Assembly: GCA_900548855.1 (NCBI GenBank)
Contig: URMF01000030.1
Span: forward strand, 1 to 42,031
From: an uncultured Eubacteriales bacterium
GTDB taxonomy: Bacteria; Bacillota; Clostridia; Lachnospirales; Lachnospiraceae
DNA: 42,031 bases
Direction of reading: 5' to 3'
Shown one piece after another: positions 22,824 to 30,331 of this stretch (its first letter is position 1; the number at the start of each line of letters is the position of its first letter). The notes beneath the pieces were generated by a model. It saw only the letters and a list, made by a program, of their open reading frames with translations, ran no database searches and was not told the origin of the DNA. The position numbers were made by a program, and so were the translations under genes.

Positions 22824-25076
22824 TTATTCTTTCCACTTATCAAAGCTTAACTTCACACTGATTGTAATATCAGAATTCCTCCACATTGTATCGGAGCCTT
22901 CTGTCGTATCTCCTACAAAGTAAAGGTTTGTAACCTCTTCGTCTGCATTCATAGGCAGACAGTAGGAATATATGTCTTTATTACTTCCCTTATTTAACTT
23001 AATTTTCCTGCCTGTATCCGGAGCAACCAGATAAATATCACAATCCTTTCTCATTCCTGTGTCAGACACTTCGTCATTTACTGTTACCATAATGTCTTCA
23101 ATCTGTACCTTTACATCCACATTGCTGACGTTATTAAGGGTAATCTTGTCAGAAAAAATCTGTTCCTTTCCAAGAAGTCTTTGTGGGTCAATATGAATCG
23201 TAAACTCCTGGGGCATATAAACCGCAACCAGCTCCGGCTGTGTAACCTCAATTGTTTTCTCCGCTGTAGTTATATTTCCCGCATGGTCTGTAACCTGAAT
23301 CTTAACCTCATAACTTCCTTCTTTGTCAAAGGGAATAGAAAACCCTGCTTTGGATGGAACCTCCAGCGTATCCGTAAGCTGCACGTTTTCCTGTAATCTT
23401 AAGTCAGTGATTTCATAATTCTCTCCATTTACTGTGCATTCAATCTTGTCAATTCCGGATACGATATGCCCTGCATCTGCCACATCTATCCATAAGGTAT
23501 ATGGCGCTGTGCAGATTTCGCTGTCAGAAAATGCAACCTCCGGTACACTTTGGTCCACCAGATAATATTGGGAAATAATATCCGATGTATTTCCCGCCTT
23601 GTCCTCACAGTTTAATAATACTCTTCCAAAAAAATCCTGCGGCAGTGTAACCTTTGGTTCCTCTAAGGAATCCACAATACACGCTATTTTATCGCCGTAT
23701 ACATAAGATACCCTTTCCGTTCCCGCACTCTTATCTCTGTCACCATCCTCTACTGTAACAGCCACCTTCGGATTATTTGTACAGTAAATTTTATCAGATT
23801 CAGAGGTCAATACCACTATATCCTCTTCACCAGCCGCAATCTCCGGATTATGTGTATCCTTTGTATAGGTAAGTACTGTTTTCGTAGTGATACGCTCCCC
23901 ATCGGTAAAATACAGCTCCAAATCCTTATCTGCCGCATCCTCCGTAATTACAACAGAATCCATAAAGCTGCCATCTTTTCCGAGGCGTACCTTATTAAAT
24001 CCATCCACCCCCGAAGGCTTAATCTGAATATCGCTGACAAAAGCGTCCTTTCCATCCCGCATCATACCACTGATAATATAGTAGCCGGCATCCGCTATCA
24101 CTATGTTATCAGAGCTTTCTGTAACATCTTCCTCTTTTATATTATCCTTCTGTTCTGTAATATCCTCCGTTGGCACATCCAAATCCAGAACTTCCGTTGT
24201 GGATTCTTCTGCTGCTGTTTCTTCTTCTCCCAACTCTGTTGTTGTCTGTTCCTGATTTTCCTCTTCTTCCTTCTCCGGTTCCTCTTCCCTTTCCTCTACC
24301 TGTATTTTCTCTTCTTTCTCTACTTCAACCGGCTCCGTCATCAGAAGCTTACTCCATATCTCCTTTTGAAACTTTACTCTTTCCTCTGATTCTCCCGGTT
24401 CGTCCTGTAAATTAAGTCCATTTTCCTCTGTACTGCTGTCCTTCTCTGCCCTAAAGGAGTTTTCCTCCGCAGTACTCTCTTCCTCATCGGAATCATCGGA
24501 AGAAGTGTCCTCTTCTGGTGTTGTATCCATAACTGTATTCAAAACCGTATCCTTTTTCGTCTGTCTGCCATCATAATTCTTATCCACTGCATACCCAAGC
24601 TCTACCGGATACTGATACCTGATTTCTGCATCCCCCAATTCTGGAAGCCCCCCATAATTCTCAAAAACAGTAGAGACCAGTGCCATGGATGACGAATTCT
24701 TCACAATTACATTTTGAGCCTCTCCTTCTCCCTTTTGCTGCATGACATCCTGAACAACCCGATTTTGACCCTCTGCACCTGTGCCTGTTTGAGAGGCTTG
24801 TTTTGGCACAGCAGCCAGATTTTTCACCTCTTCTTTTTTTACCTGGGTAGAATCCAATTTAAGACTGACACTGGTTCCGTCATTCTCCATCTGATAATTA
24901 CCGGAAGCCCTGCTTTGTACCTTTTCACTTACTGAATGTGTCACAGAAGCGCACAAGGATAACACCATGGACAGCATTATAACAAAAACACATACCAGTT
25001 CTGCGATATACTTTTTTGCTTTCCACGGCAGATTTGTCATATGCAAGCTTTTTTTCCCATTCCTATCCTTCTTCAT
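22824..25076 (-). CDS. Membrane-anchored surface protein with Ig-like modules and an IDPQ domain
   Basis: The 750-residue protein has a basic N-terminus with one membrane helix (about 22-45, an uncleaved anchor or signal). A Ser/Thr/Glu-rich acidic low-complexity region follows (about 185-325), then two or three bacterial Ig-like modules with the usual DKAGN and DHAGN motifs, and a C-terminal beta-rich domain (about 617-750) containing FTIHIDPQRLL, LYFVGDT, MW and ISVKLSF. That last pattern recurs in the secreted protein at 27787. There is no LPxTG or WxL sorting signal. It lies 37 bases after the ABC permease gene, so it is probably in that operon and may be its cargo or partner. Family name unknown to me. 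Confidence 0.7.
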   Translation of the reverse strand: MKKDRNGKKSLHMTNLPWKAKKYIAELVCVFVIMLSMVLSLCASVTHSVSEKVQSRASGNYQMENDGTSVSLKLDSTQVKKEEVKNLAAVPKQASQTGTGAEGQNRVVQDVMQQKGEGEAQNVIVKNSSSMALVSTVFENYGGLPELGDAEIRYQYPVELGYAVDKNYDGRQTKKDTVLNTVMDTTPEEDTSSDDSDEEESTAEENSFRAEKDSSTEENGLNLQDEPGESEERVKFQKEIWSKLLMTEPVEVEKEEKIQVEEREEEPEKEEEENQEQTTTELGEEETAAEESTTEVLDLDVPTEDITEQKDNIKEEDVTESSDNIVIADAGYYIISGMMRDGKDAFVSDIQIKPSGVDGFNKVRLGKDGSFMDSVVITEDAADKDLELYFTDGERITTKTVLTYTKDTHNPEIAAGEEDIVVLTSESDKIYCTNNPKVAVTVEDGDRDKSAGTERVSYVYGDKIACIVDSLEEPKVTLPQDFFGRVLLNCEDKAGNTSDIISQYYLVDQSVPEVAFSDSEICTAPYTLWIDVADAGHIVSGIDKIECTVNGENYEITDLRLQENVQLTDTLEVPSKAGFSIPFDKEGSYEVKIQVTDHAGNITTAEKTIEVTQPELVAVYMPQEFTIHIDPQRLLGKEQIFSDKITLNNVSNVDVKVQIEDIMVTVNDEVSDTGMRKDCDIYLVAPDTGRKIKLNKGSNKDIYSYCLPMNADEEVTNLYFVGDTTEGSDTMWRNSDITISVKLSFDKWKE

Positions 25077-25113
25077 TCTAAATCGCTCTCCTGTCTATAA
25101 TAATTATATCGTC

Positions 25114-25977
25114 CTAACGATTCCGGTAAATAACCTTCTCATGGGTGTAAATCGAATATGCCGCTGTTGCCATAATTACAGTTACTACAATTCCACACAA
25201 TATGTACAACCCGTTTACCCGAATCTCCTGCCAGCACCATGTCAATGGCGAAATGACTGTCATAGTTTTCAGCTTATCTGCAATTATATATAGCATATCC
25301 GTGATTTTTCCTTCCCTTTTTGCGGCAACCAGTATATCCGCCATAAAGCCGGCTATCGCATACATTCTCGCCAGCAAAAACGGTATAACCAATACCCCGA
25401 ATATTTTATCTTCACATATACTTTCCCGTTTGCTGAAGGATGCCAAAAACAGTGCAATTGCCATGTAGATAAGACTAACCAAAAAAAGAGCTGTATAATA
25501 CCGCAACACAGTCAACGTCATATGAGCAGCCCGCAGCATTAGGAAAAACAGCATATTTTCAATCAGCAGCAGCAGACAGATGGTAAAAGACTGCACAAGC
25601 CAGATCAGTCCTTTGGTCTGCATTAACACATTGCGGCCAATCGATAAATTCTTTAAATATACCACGGTCTCTAACCGTTCTTCCTCAATAATTGCTCCTG
25701 CCAGCCCCGACATCACCTCATATACAAGAAAGAAAGGATAAATCAAAGAAAATATCTGCCAGATATTTCCATATAAGTTCCGGCTCCATGCCGACAGGCT
25801 TAACAGATTTTTTACCATATCCGGCCAGCGCATATACCGGGAATTGAATGCCGGCACAAAGTAGTCCACAATAACGGAAACCAGAAACAATACCGCCAAC
25901 AGGACAGCTGGTATCACAATATTAGATATGTATTTTCTCTTATTGCGTGTCCAATCAAAATACAGAACTGTTTTCAT
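25114..25977 (-). CDS. ABC-2 type membrane permease
   Basis: The 287-residue integral membrane protein has six helices at about 20-40, 73-92, 130-150, 160-180, 192-214 and 257-277. The segment EEERLETVVYLKNLSIGRNV after helix 2 is the coupling-helix pattern of ABC-2 exporters. Its ATG (25977) overlaps the TGA of the ATPase gene as ATGA, with AAAGGTGG as ribosome site, so the two are tightly coupled. Substrate unknown; the following gene encodes a surface protein. Confidence 0.8.
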   Translation of the reverse strand: MKTVLYFDWTRNKRKYISNIVIPAVLLAVLFLVSVIVDYFVPAFNSRYMRWPDMVKNLLSLSAWSRNLYGNIWQIFSLIYPFFLVYEVMSGLAGAIIEEERLETVVYLKNLSIGRNVLMQTKGLIWLVQSFTICLLLLIENMLFFLMLRAAHMTLTVLRYYTALFLVSLIYMAIALFLASFSKRESICEDKIFGVLVIPFLLARMYAIAGFMADILVAAKREGKITDMLYIIADKLKTMTVISPLTWCWQEIRVNGLYILCGIVVTVIMATAAYSIYTHEKVIYRNR

Positions 25978-26855
25978 TGCGTCCACCTTTCGTAATCTCT
26001 GAAAATCTCTTCCTCCATACTCAGCTCCTCCACATTGAAATTACGGCAGCCCGTTTTATAAATGCGTAAAACCATCTCTCCCATATTCTTTTCCCTATAG
26101 AGGAAACGGCACTTCGCACCCTCCTTATAGAGAAGCTTCATCTTATTGGGATTCATGGCATTCACATTTCCTCCCTCTATCGTAATTACCTTTGCCGGTC
26201 TCGGAAGCTCTTTTCGTCCATATTTCTTATATGTACCATCCCCTCTGAAAAAAATATAGCGGTCACAGGGTACAACAATATCCTCGTAAGCTTCTGCAGT
26301 AAACACCACCGTAGTTCCGGTCTTTTGTAATGCAAGAATTTCTCTCCATAACAACAGATACGCTCTTTTTCCAAGCATATCACAGGGACGGTCTAACAGC
26401 AGCAGCTTCGGTTTTTGCACCAAAGCCTGTATCATAGTTAAGCAGCGGTTCTGTTCAAAAGTAAGGTTTAACAACTCCTCCGAGGTATCAATCCCAAAAA
26501 CCTTACATAACCTTGCCCCTTCCTTCACCATATTCATCGATGTAGCAAGCGCAATTCCACAGAGATACTCCTCTACCTTCAGATTGCTATAACAGATAAT
26601 ATCATCCGGCACATACTGCACCCATTCTGACAGATTGCCTGCATCCTTTTTGGAGAGAAAATTATAGGTAATATGTCCCTTATCGATTGCCCTGAAACCG
26701 CCTAATGCCTGCAACAGGGCACTGACACAATCACCCTCTGCAATTAAAGCCATTACCTTTCCCTCTTCAATATCCAGTTGTACATTCTGCAGGATAAAGC
26801 TGCTGCTATCTGTAACCGCCACATCTTTCATCGAGCAAATACACGGATTTGCCAA
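25974..26855 (-). CDS. Degenerate ABC-transporter ATPase-like protein
   Basis: The 293-residue protein follows the ABC ATPase layout, but its catalytic motifs are eroded. The Walker A position reads IAEGDCVSALL (38-48), without the glycine-rich loop or lysine. The signature reads LTFEQ (131-135) rather than LSGGQ. Walker B LLLLD (151-155) is present but followed by Arg156 instead of glutamate, and the H-loop histidine is absent (FTAEAYED). The frame is intact and coupled to a permease, so it looks like a conserved pseudo-ATPase rather than a dead gene. The C-terminal 80 residues are an added domain. The start is TTG at 26855, 8 bases after GGGAGG. Confidence 0.75.
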   Translation of the reverse strand: MANPCICSMKDVAVTDSSSFILQNVQLDIEEGKVMALIAEGDCVSALLQALGGFRAIDKGHITYNFLSKKDAGNLSEWVQYVPDDIICYSNLKVEEYLCGIALATSMNMVKEGARLCKVFGIDTSEELLNLTFEQNRCLTMIQALVQKPKLLLLDRPCDMLGKRAYLLLWREILALQKTGTTVVFTAEAYEDIVVPCDRYIFFRGDGTYKKYGRKELPRPAKVITIEGGNVNAMNPNKMKLLYKEGAKCRFLYREKNMGEMVLRIYKTGCRNFNVEELSMEEEIFRDYERWTQ

Positions 26856-26904
26856 ATCAAAACCTCCCTATTTTTATTCATTGTACATACAATATTTTTG
26901 TTTC

Positions 26905-26913
26905 ATTGTACCA
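26905..26913 (-). promoter_or_regulatory. Likely promoter of the ABC/surface-protein operon
   Basis: On the minus strand, TGGTACAAT (26905-26913) is an extended -10 about 50 bases upstream of the TTG start of the ATPase-like gene. No good -35 at standard spacing was found. Confidence 0.4.
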
Positions 26914-26990
26914 TATTGGTCAAAAAATTGAAACAATGCTCTGGAGAGTTTTAAATAAACATATTTTATATTGCGCAATTGTGTCGAAAT

Positions 26991-27019
26991 TTGATTTTTT
27001 TGTCGAATTATGCTATAAT
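26991..27019 (+). promoter_or_regulatory. Promoter of the divergent surface-protein genes
   Basis: TTGATT (26991-26996), 17 bases, TATAAT (27014-27019) preceded by TGC, an extended -10. It predicts a leader of about 150 bases before the ATG at 27178. A TTGCGCAA palindrome lies just upstream (around 26971-26978). Confidence 0.75.
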
Positions 27020-27129
27020 TGTAACGGATAATTGGATGAATTTACCATTCTGATATAAGCATTCAAAATTTTTTCCTTTTTTTACATAAATATCTTTAGA
27101 ATTTTATCTGATTGTCCGATAATGAAGTA

Positions 27130-27153
27130 GGGTATATTGTGCGCAATTTACCC
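27130..27153 (+). promoter_or_regulatory. Imperfect palindrome in the mRNA leader
   Basis: A 24-base near-palindrome GGGTATATTGTGCGCAATTT then ACCC (27130-27153, two mismatched pairs) lies a few bases before the AGGAGGG ribosome site. As RNA it could fold and mask translation; as DNA it could be an operator. Its TTGxGCGCAA core resembles the TTGCGCAA near 26971. The rest of 26856-27177 has two promoters and no gene. Confidence 0.4.
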
Positions 27154-27177
27154 CACAGAGTTAGGAGGGCTTGATTC

Positions 27178-27729
27178 ATGACAAACAATTCTTCACAAGA
27201 CCGAATCAGTCAAAAATTATCATCTGTAGCAGAGGAAAGAAAGGGTAAAAAGGGAATCATCATAGCTATCGTATTAACAGTTTTGATTCTGGCAGCCATT
27301 GTCACCGTAGTCTTGATAGTTCTTAATCCCCAGAATACGGAAAGCCGCAATGTTGTTGTAACACCGGACAATGTGGACGAAGTATTAGCCAATATGCAGG
27401 ATGCAAAAGTCGAGACAGGCACCTACCAAGTGACAATGAACACTTCCTGGGAGTTTGAAAACGGACATTCTGCTTCAACCAATGCTTATGTTGAGAACGC
27501 TACCGCTAACGCAAATGATGTTTACTTTGATGTAGTACGTTCTGACACAGGTGAGACAATTTTAAAATCTCCTACTATTCCAGTAGGCAGCCATCTGGAA
27601 AACATTGTTTTGGATACGGATTTACCAGCAGGCAGTTATGACTGTACCTTAACTTATCATCTTTTAGATGAGTCTGGGGAACCCGTAAGCAAATTGAACA
27701 TTAAGCTGGACATTACCATTAACAATTAG
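27178..27729 (+). CDS. Single-pass membrane protein with extracytoplasmic beta domain
   Basis: The 183-residue protein has a charged cytoplasmic N-terminus (1-25), one membrane helix (26-49) and an extracytoplasmic domain that opens VVVTPDNVDEVLANM and contains an alternating beta pattern (YQVTMNTSWEF, VYFDVVRSD, SPTIPVGSHLENI, AGSYDCTLTYHL). Similar proteins occur in Lachnospiraceae near surface-protein genes as far as I recall; no function is known to me. The AGGAGGG site fixes the ATG. It is followed at 57 bases by the secreted repeat protein, so the two form an operon, and it could anchor or assemble that product. Confidence 0.65.
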   Translation: MTNNSSQDRISQKLSSVAEERKGKKGIIIAIVLTVLILAAIVTVVLIVLNPQNTESRNVVVTPDNVDEVLANMQDAKVETGTYQVTMNTSWEFENGHSASTNAYVENATANANDVYFDVVRSDTGETILKSPTIPVGSHLENIVLDTDLPAGSYDCTLTYHLLDESGEPVSKLNIKLDITINN

Positions 27730-27786
27730 TTTGACAGAGGGCATAACCATTTCAACATACTATATAATTCAAGGAGGAATTTAATT

Positions 27787-29073
27787 ATGGTAAAAAGTTT
27801 TAAGAAATTCGTAGCTGTAGCTACGGCTTGTGCATTAATAATGACACCTCTTTCTGCAAATGCAGAAGGTGAGACCTCAGCAGAGGGCTCCACTACCGGT
27901 AGTTCCCAAATAGAAGGAATTATCAATAAAGATATATTCAGTGTTGTTCTTCCGACTATTGCAGATGGTGATACTACCTTTGATTTCATCATTGACCCAC
28001 AGGGATTAATTGCTGCAACCAGTAATGCCGCATATGCAAATGCGACTTTTAGCGATGCTGATAAAGCACTGTTCTTTAAAAATGATACCGACAAATACAG
28101 CAGTACAAGTAACAGCCTGACAGCTGTTAATAAGGGAACCGGTGTTGTTGATGTAACCTTATCTGCAACTGCAGATGCATTAAAGGATGACACAGCCGGA
28201 TACAGCATCCAGTTAGCTGACAGTGCTTCCTTTGCCTCCAGCAACACCACTACCAGCTTATACCTTGCTTTGGCAAGCGGCAGTGACACAGTTGCATTAA
28301 CCGAAGACGGTGCTTCCATTTCTACCAGTTTAGAGGCTGCTCCGGCAGATGCTTACGAGGTAAAATATGAAAATGGAGCTTATTCTTATGGTCTTACTGA
28401 TGCAGCTCAAGCTGCTGATTACACAGGTTTTGATTCTTTAGACTTTAACTTAACTGGTGCATGTAATACTAATGCAGACTGGACTGCTGCAAAGGATGCC
28501 ACTCCTACTGTTGAGGTTACCTGGGCATTAAAGAAACATTATGATGATATTAATGTTACGAAGCTTGCTAGTTCTTCTGCACCAATTACTGTAACTACAG
28601 GCGGTGAGGTTACTTCCGCTACCTACGTTAAATTAAATGGTGTGGCAAATTCTATTACCTTAGCTAAGGGTACACATTATACCGTAAACGGCAATTCTTT
28701 AACCATAAGTTCTACTCTTGCCAAGGCTTACACCAAAAATGATACTGTTATTAAATTAACCTATGCAGATGGTTCATCCCAGTTGCTTACAATCACTGCA
28801 CAGACACATGCGGATATTACAGTTAGCAAAGCAGCAGCTTCTACTGCAGCATTTACTGTAACTACCGATCAAGTTGTCCAGTCTGCTGCTTATGTTAAAT
28901 TAAATGGTACTGCTAGTTCTGTTGCACTGTCAGAAAATGTACAATATACTTTAAATGGAACTTCCTTCACAATAACAGCCACCTTAGCAAAGGCTCTTAC
29001 TAAGGGAGAGACTGTTATCAATTTAACCTATGCGGATGGTACATCCCAGTTACTAATCATTACTGTACAGTAG
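27787..29073 (+). CDS. Secreted surface protein with IDPQ domain and two X2/Ig-like repeats
   Basis: The 428-residue protein has a signal peptide (1-26, cleavage after ANA) and a large beta-rich N-terminal domain (about 45-250) containing VVLPTIADGDTTFDFIIDPQ (53-72) and DWTAAKD...VEVTW. Two tandem 88-residue repeats (about 251-339 and 341-428) follow, each with YVKLNG, YT-x-NG-x-S, TLAKA and LTYADG-x-SQLL. The repeats resemble CBM_X2/Ig-like modules, which bind carbohydrate or act as spacers. The protein is Ala/Ser/Thr-rich and has no sorting signal. AAGGAGG precedes the ATG. Its N-terminal domain shares the IDPQ and W-x-VTW pattern with the 750-residue protein on the other strand. Confidence 0.75.
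   Translation: MVKSFKKFVAVATACALIMTPLSANAEGETSAEGSTTGSSQIEGIINKDIFSVVLPTIADGDTTFDFIIDPQGLIAATSNAAYANATFSDADKALFFKNDTDKYSSTSNSLTAVNKGTGVVDVTLSATADALKDDTAGYSIQLADSASFASSNTTTSLYLALASGSDTVALTEDGASISTSLEAAPADAYEVKYENGAYSYGLTDAAQAADYTGFDSLDFNLTGACNTNADWTAAKDATPTVEVTWALKKHYDDINVTKLASSSAPITVTTGGEVTSATYVKLNGVANSITLAKGTHYTVNGNSLTISSTLAKAYTKNDTVIKLTYADGSSQLLTITAQTHADITVSKAAASTAAFTVTTDQVVQSAAYVKLNGTASSVALSENVQYTLNGTSFTITATLAKALTKGETVINLTYADGTSQLLIITVQ
28537..29070 (+). repeat. Two tandem protein-coding repeats (X2/Ig-like)
   Basis: The two units (about 28537-28803 and 28807-29070) encode matching blocks: ITVSK/INVTK, YVKLNG, ANSITL/SSVAL, YTVNGNS/YTLNGTS, TLAKA and LTYADG-x-SQLL. They are clearly related at protein level, so the duplication is not recent. 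Confidence 0.8.
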
Positions 29074-29085
29074 CTATTAACATTT

Positions 29086-29129
29086 AAAAAAACATGTGCA
29101 TCATTTTAAAATGATGCACATGTTTTTTT
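29086..29129. terminator. Perfect 44-base palindromic bidirectional terminator
   Basis: Bases 29086-29107 are the exact reverse complement of 29108-29129: seven A, a 15-base core CATGTGCATCATTTT, and its mirror ending in seven T. It separates the plus-strand surface genes from the convergent glycan cluster and gives both strands a strong intrinsic terminator. Confidence 0.95.
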
Positions 29130-29133
29130 ATTA

Positions 29134-30315
29134 TTAGATTTCTGTATTCAAAACATCCCTCAAAGCTGCTGCTACCGTTTCTATTTCTTCCTTACCTATA
29201 CAGGTACTACATGGAATATTAATTATTCTATCCCGATAGTATTCCGCTTTATCTATTTTATAAGCCTCTTCGTCCTTATATGGCCACTGCTCATGAATTA
29301 ATCCCCAAATAGGTCTGGTTTGTACTCCTTTTTTGTCTAATTGCTGTACAATCTCTTTTACTGATTTCTTTTTTGTTATCTCTCCCAATATTTCAAATGC
29401 ATAAAACCATTTATTTGAATAAGTTCCCTCTCGGAAAGGTAACAATTTACCAATAGACATATTTTCAAAACATTCTTGATAAAAATCATAATTTCTATTT
29501 TTTCTTTCAATAAATTCCGGAAGATTTTCTAATTGGGCAACACCTAATGCCGCCTGCAGATTTGTCATGCGATAATTATATCCCACCTCCTTATGCACAT
29601 AAAATATAGCATCATCCTTTGCCTGAGTCGAAATATACTTTATATGTTCTAATTTCTCCTCATTTTGTGCAACAACAGCGCCTCCACCTCCGGTTGTTAT
29701 TATCTTATTTCCATTAAAAGAGTACGCACCGAAATCGCCAATTGTCCCTGCCATCTTTCCCCGGTATTTCCCTTCCAGAAACCTGGAACCTAAAGCCTCT
29801 GTCGCATCCTCAATTACTTTTAAATGATATGTATCCGCAATTTCCATAATCCTTTCCATATTCGCTAAATTCCCAAATACATGAACAATAACAACAGCCT
29901 TTATTATCTGTCCTGTTTTTTTATGAACCAACACATCTTTTTTTATTTCACATTCAACCCTGCAAAACTGCTCCAATTTAATTGGATCCATACAAAGACT
30001 GTCATCGCAGTCCATAAATATAGGCGTTGCGAACTGGTATTTTACTGGATTTACCGCAGCAATAAATGTTAACGTAGGAACAATAACCATATCTCCCGGA
30101 CCAACATTGCATTCCATAAGAGCCAGATGTAATGCACTGGTACCACTCTGGCATGCCACAGCACCGACAATATTCAAATACTCTGCCAGTTTATTTTCCA
30201 GCGTGGTAATATATGCTCCACCTGTGGACACCCATCCTTGCTCCACCGCATCCAAAACATATTTTTTTTCATTCCCTTCAAAATTAGGAATAGATAGCGG
30301 AATAAATTTTTCCAT
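29134..30315 (-). CDS. legC: LegC-type sugar aminotransferase (DegT/DnrJ family)
   Basis: A 393-residue PLP aminotransferase that would add an amino group at C4 of a 4-keto-6-deoxy nucleotide sugar made by the preceding LegB. Signature: PLSIPNFEGNEKKYVLDAVE (6-25), SGTSALHLAL (57-66), EDATEALGS (169-177) and the PLP lysine Lys204 in SFNGNKIITTGGGG. AGAGAGGC precedes the ATG at 30315; the upstream in-frame ATG overlaps the legB stop. It is the last gene of the cluster, ending at the 44-base palindrome. LegG and LegI, which complete legionaminic acid, are not in the window. Confidence 0.88.
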   Translation of the reverse strand: MEKFIPLSIPNFEGNEKKYVLDAVEQGWVSTGGAYITTLENKLAEYLNIVGAVACQSGTSALHLALMECNVGPGDMVIVPTLTFIAAVNPVKYQFATPIFMDCDDSLCMDPIKLEQFCRVECEIKKDVLVHKKTGQIIKAVVIVHVFGNLANMERIMEIADTYHLKVIEDATEALGSRFLEGKYRGKMAGTIGDFGAYSFNGNKIITTGGGGAVVAQNEEKLEHIKYISTQAKDDAIFYVHKEVGYNYRMTNLQAALGVAQLENLPEFIERKNRNYDFYQECFENMSIGKLLPFREGTYSNKWFYAFEILGEITKKKSVKEIVQQLDKKGVQTRPIWGLIHEQWPYKDEEAYKIDKAEYYRDRIINIPCSTCIGKEEIETVAAALRDVLNTEI

Positions 30316-30331
30316 AATTTGTGCCTCTCTT

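Noticed and set aside
23850..24389. 179-codon plus-strand frame opposite the acidic surface protein
   Set aside because: Its Phe/Cys/Leu-rich composition is what the reverse of Glu-rich codons gives; not a real membrane protein.
24130..24510. Possible CRISPR or nucleotide repeat array
   Set aside because: The repetitive look is Glu/Ser/Thr-rich low-complexity coding sequence without regular spacing. No CRISPR array was seen anywhere in the window.
27726..28319. 197-codon open frame on the minus strand inside the secreted surface protein
   Set aside because: It is the mirror of an Ala/Ser/Thr-rich coding sequence; no ribosome site, no recognisable domain, and the plus-strand gene has a signal peptide and AAGGAGG.
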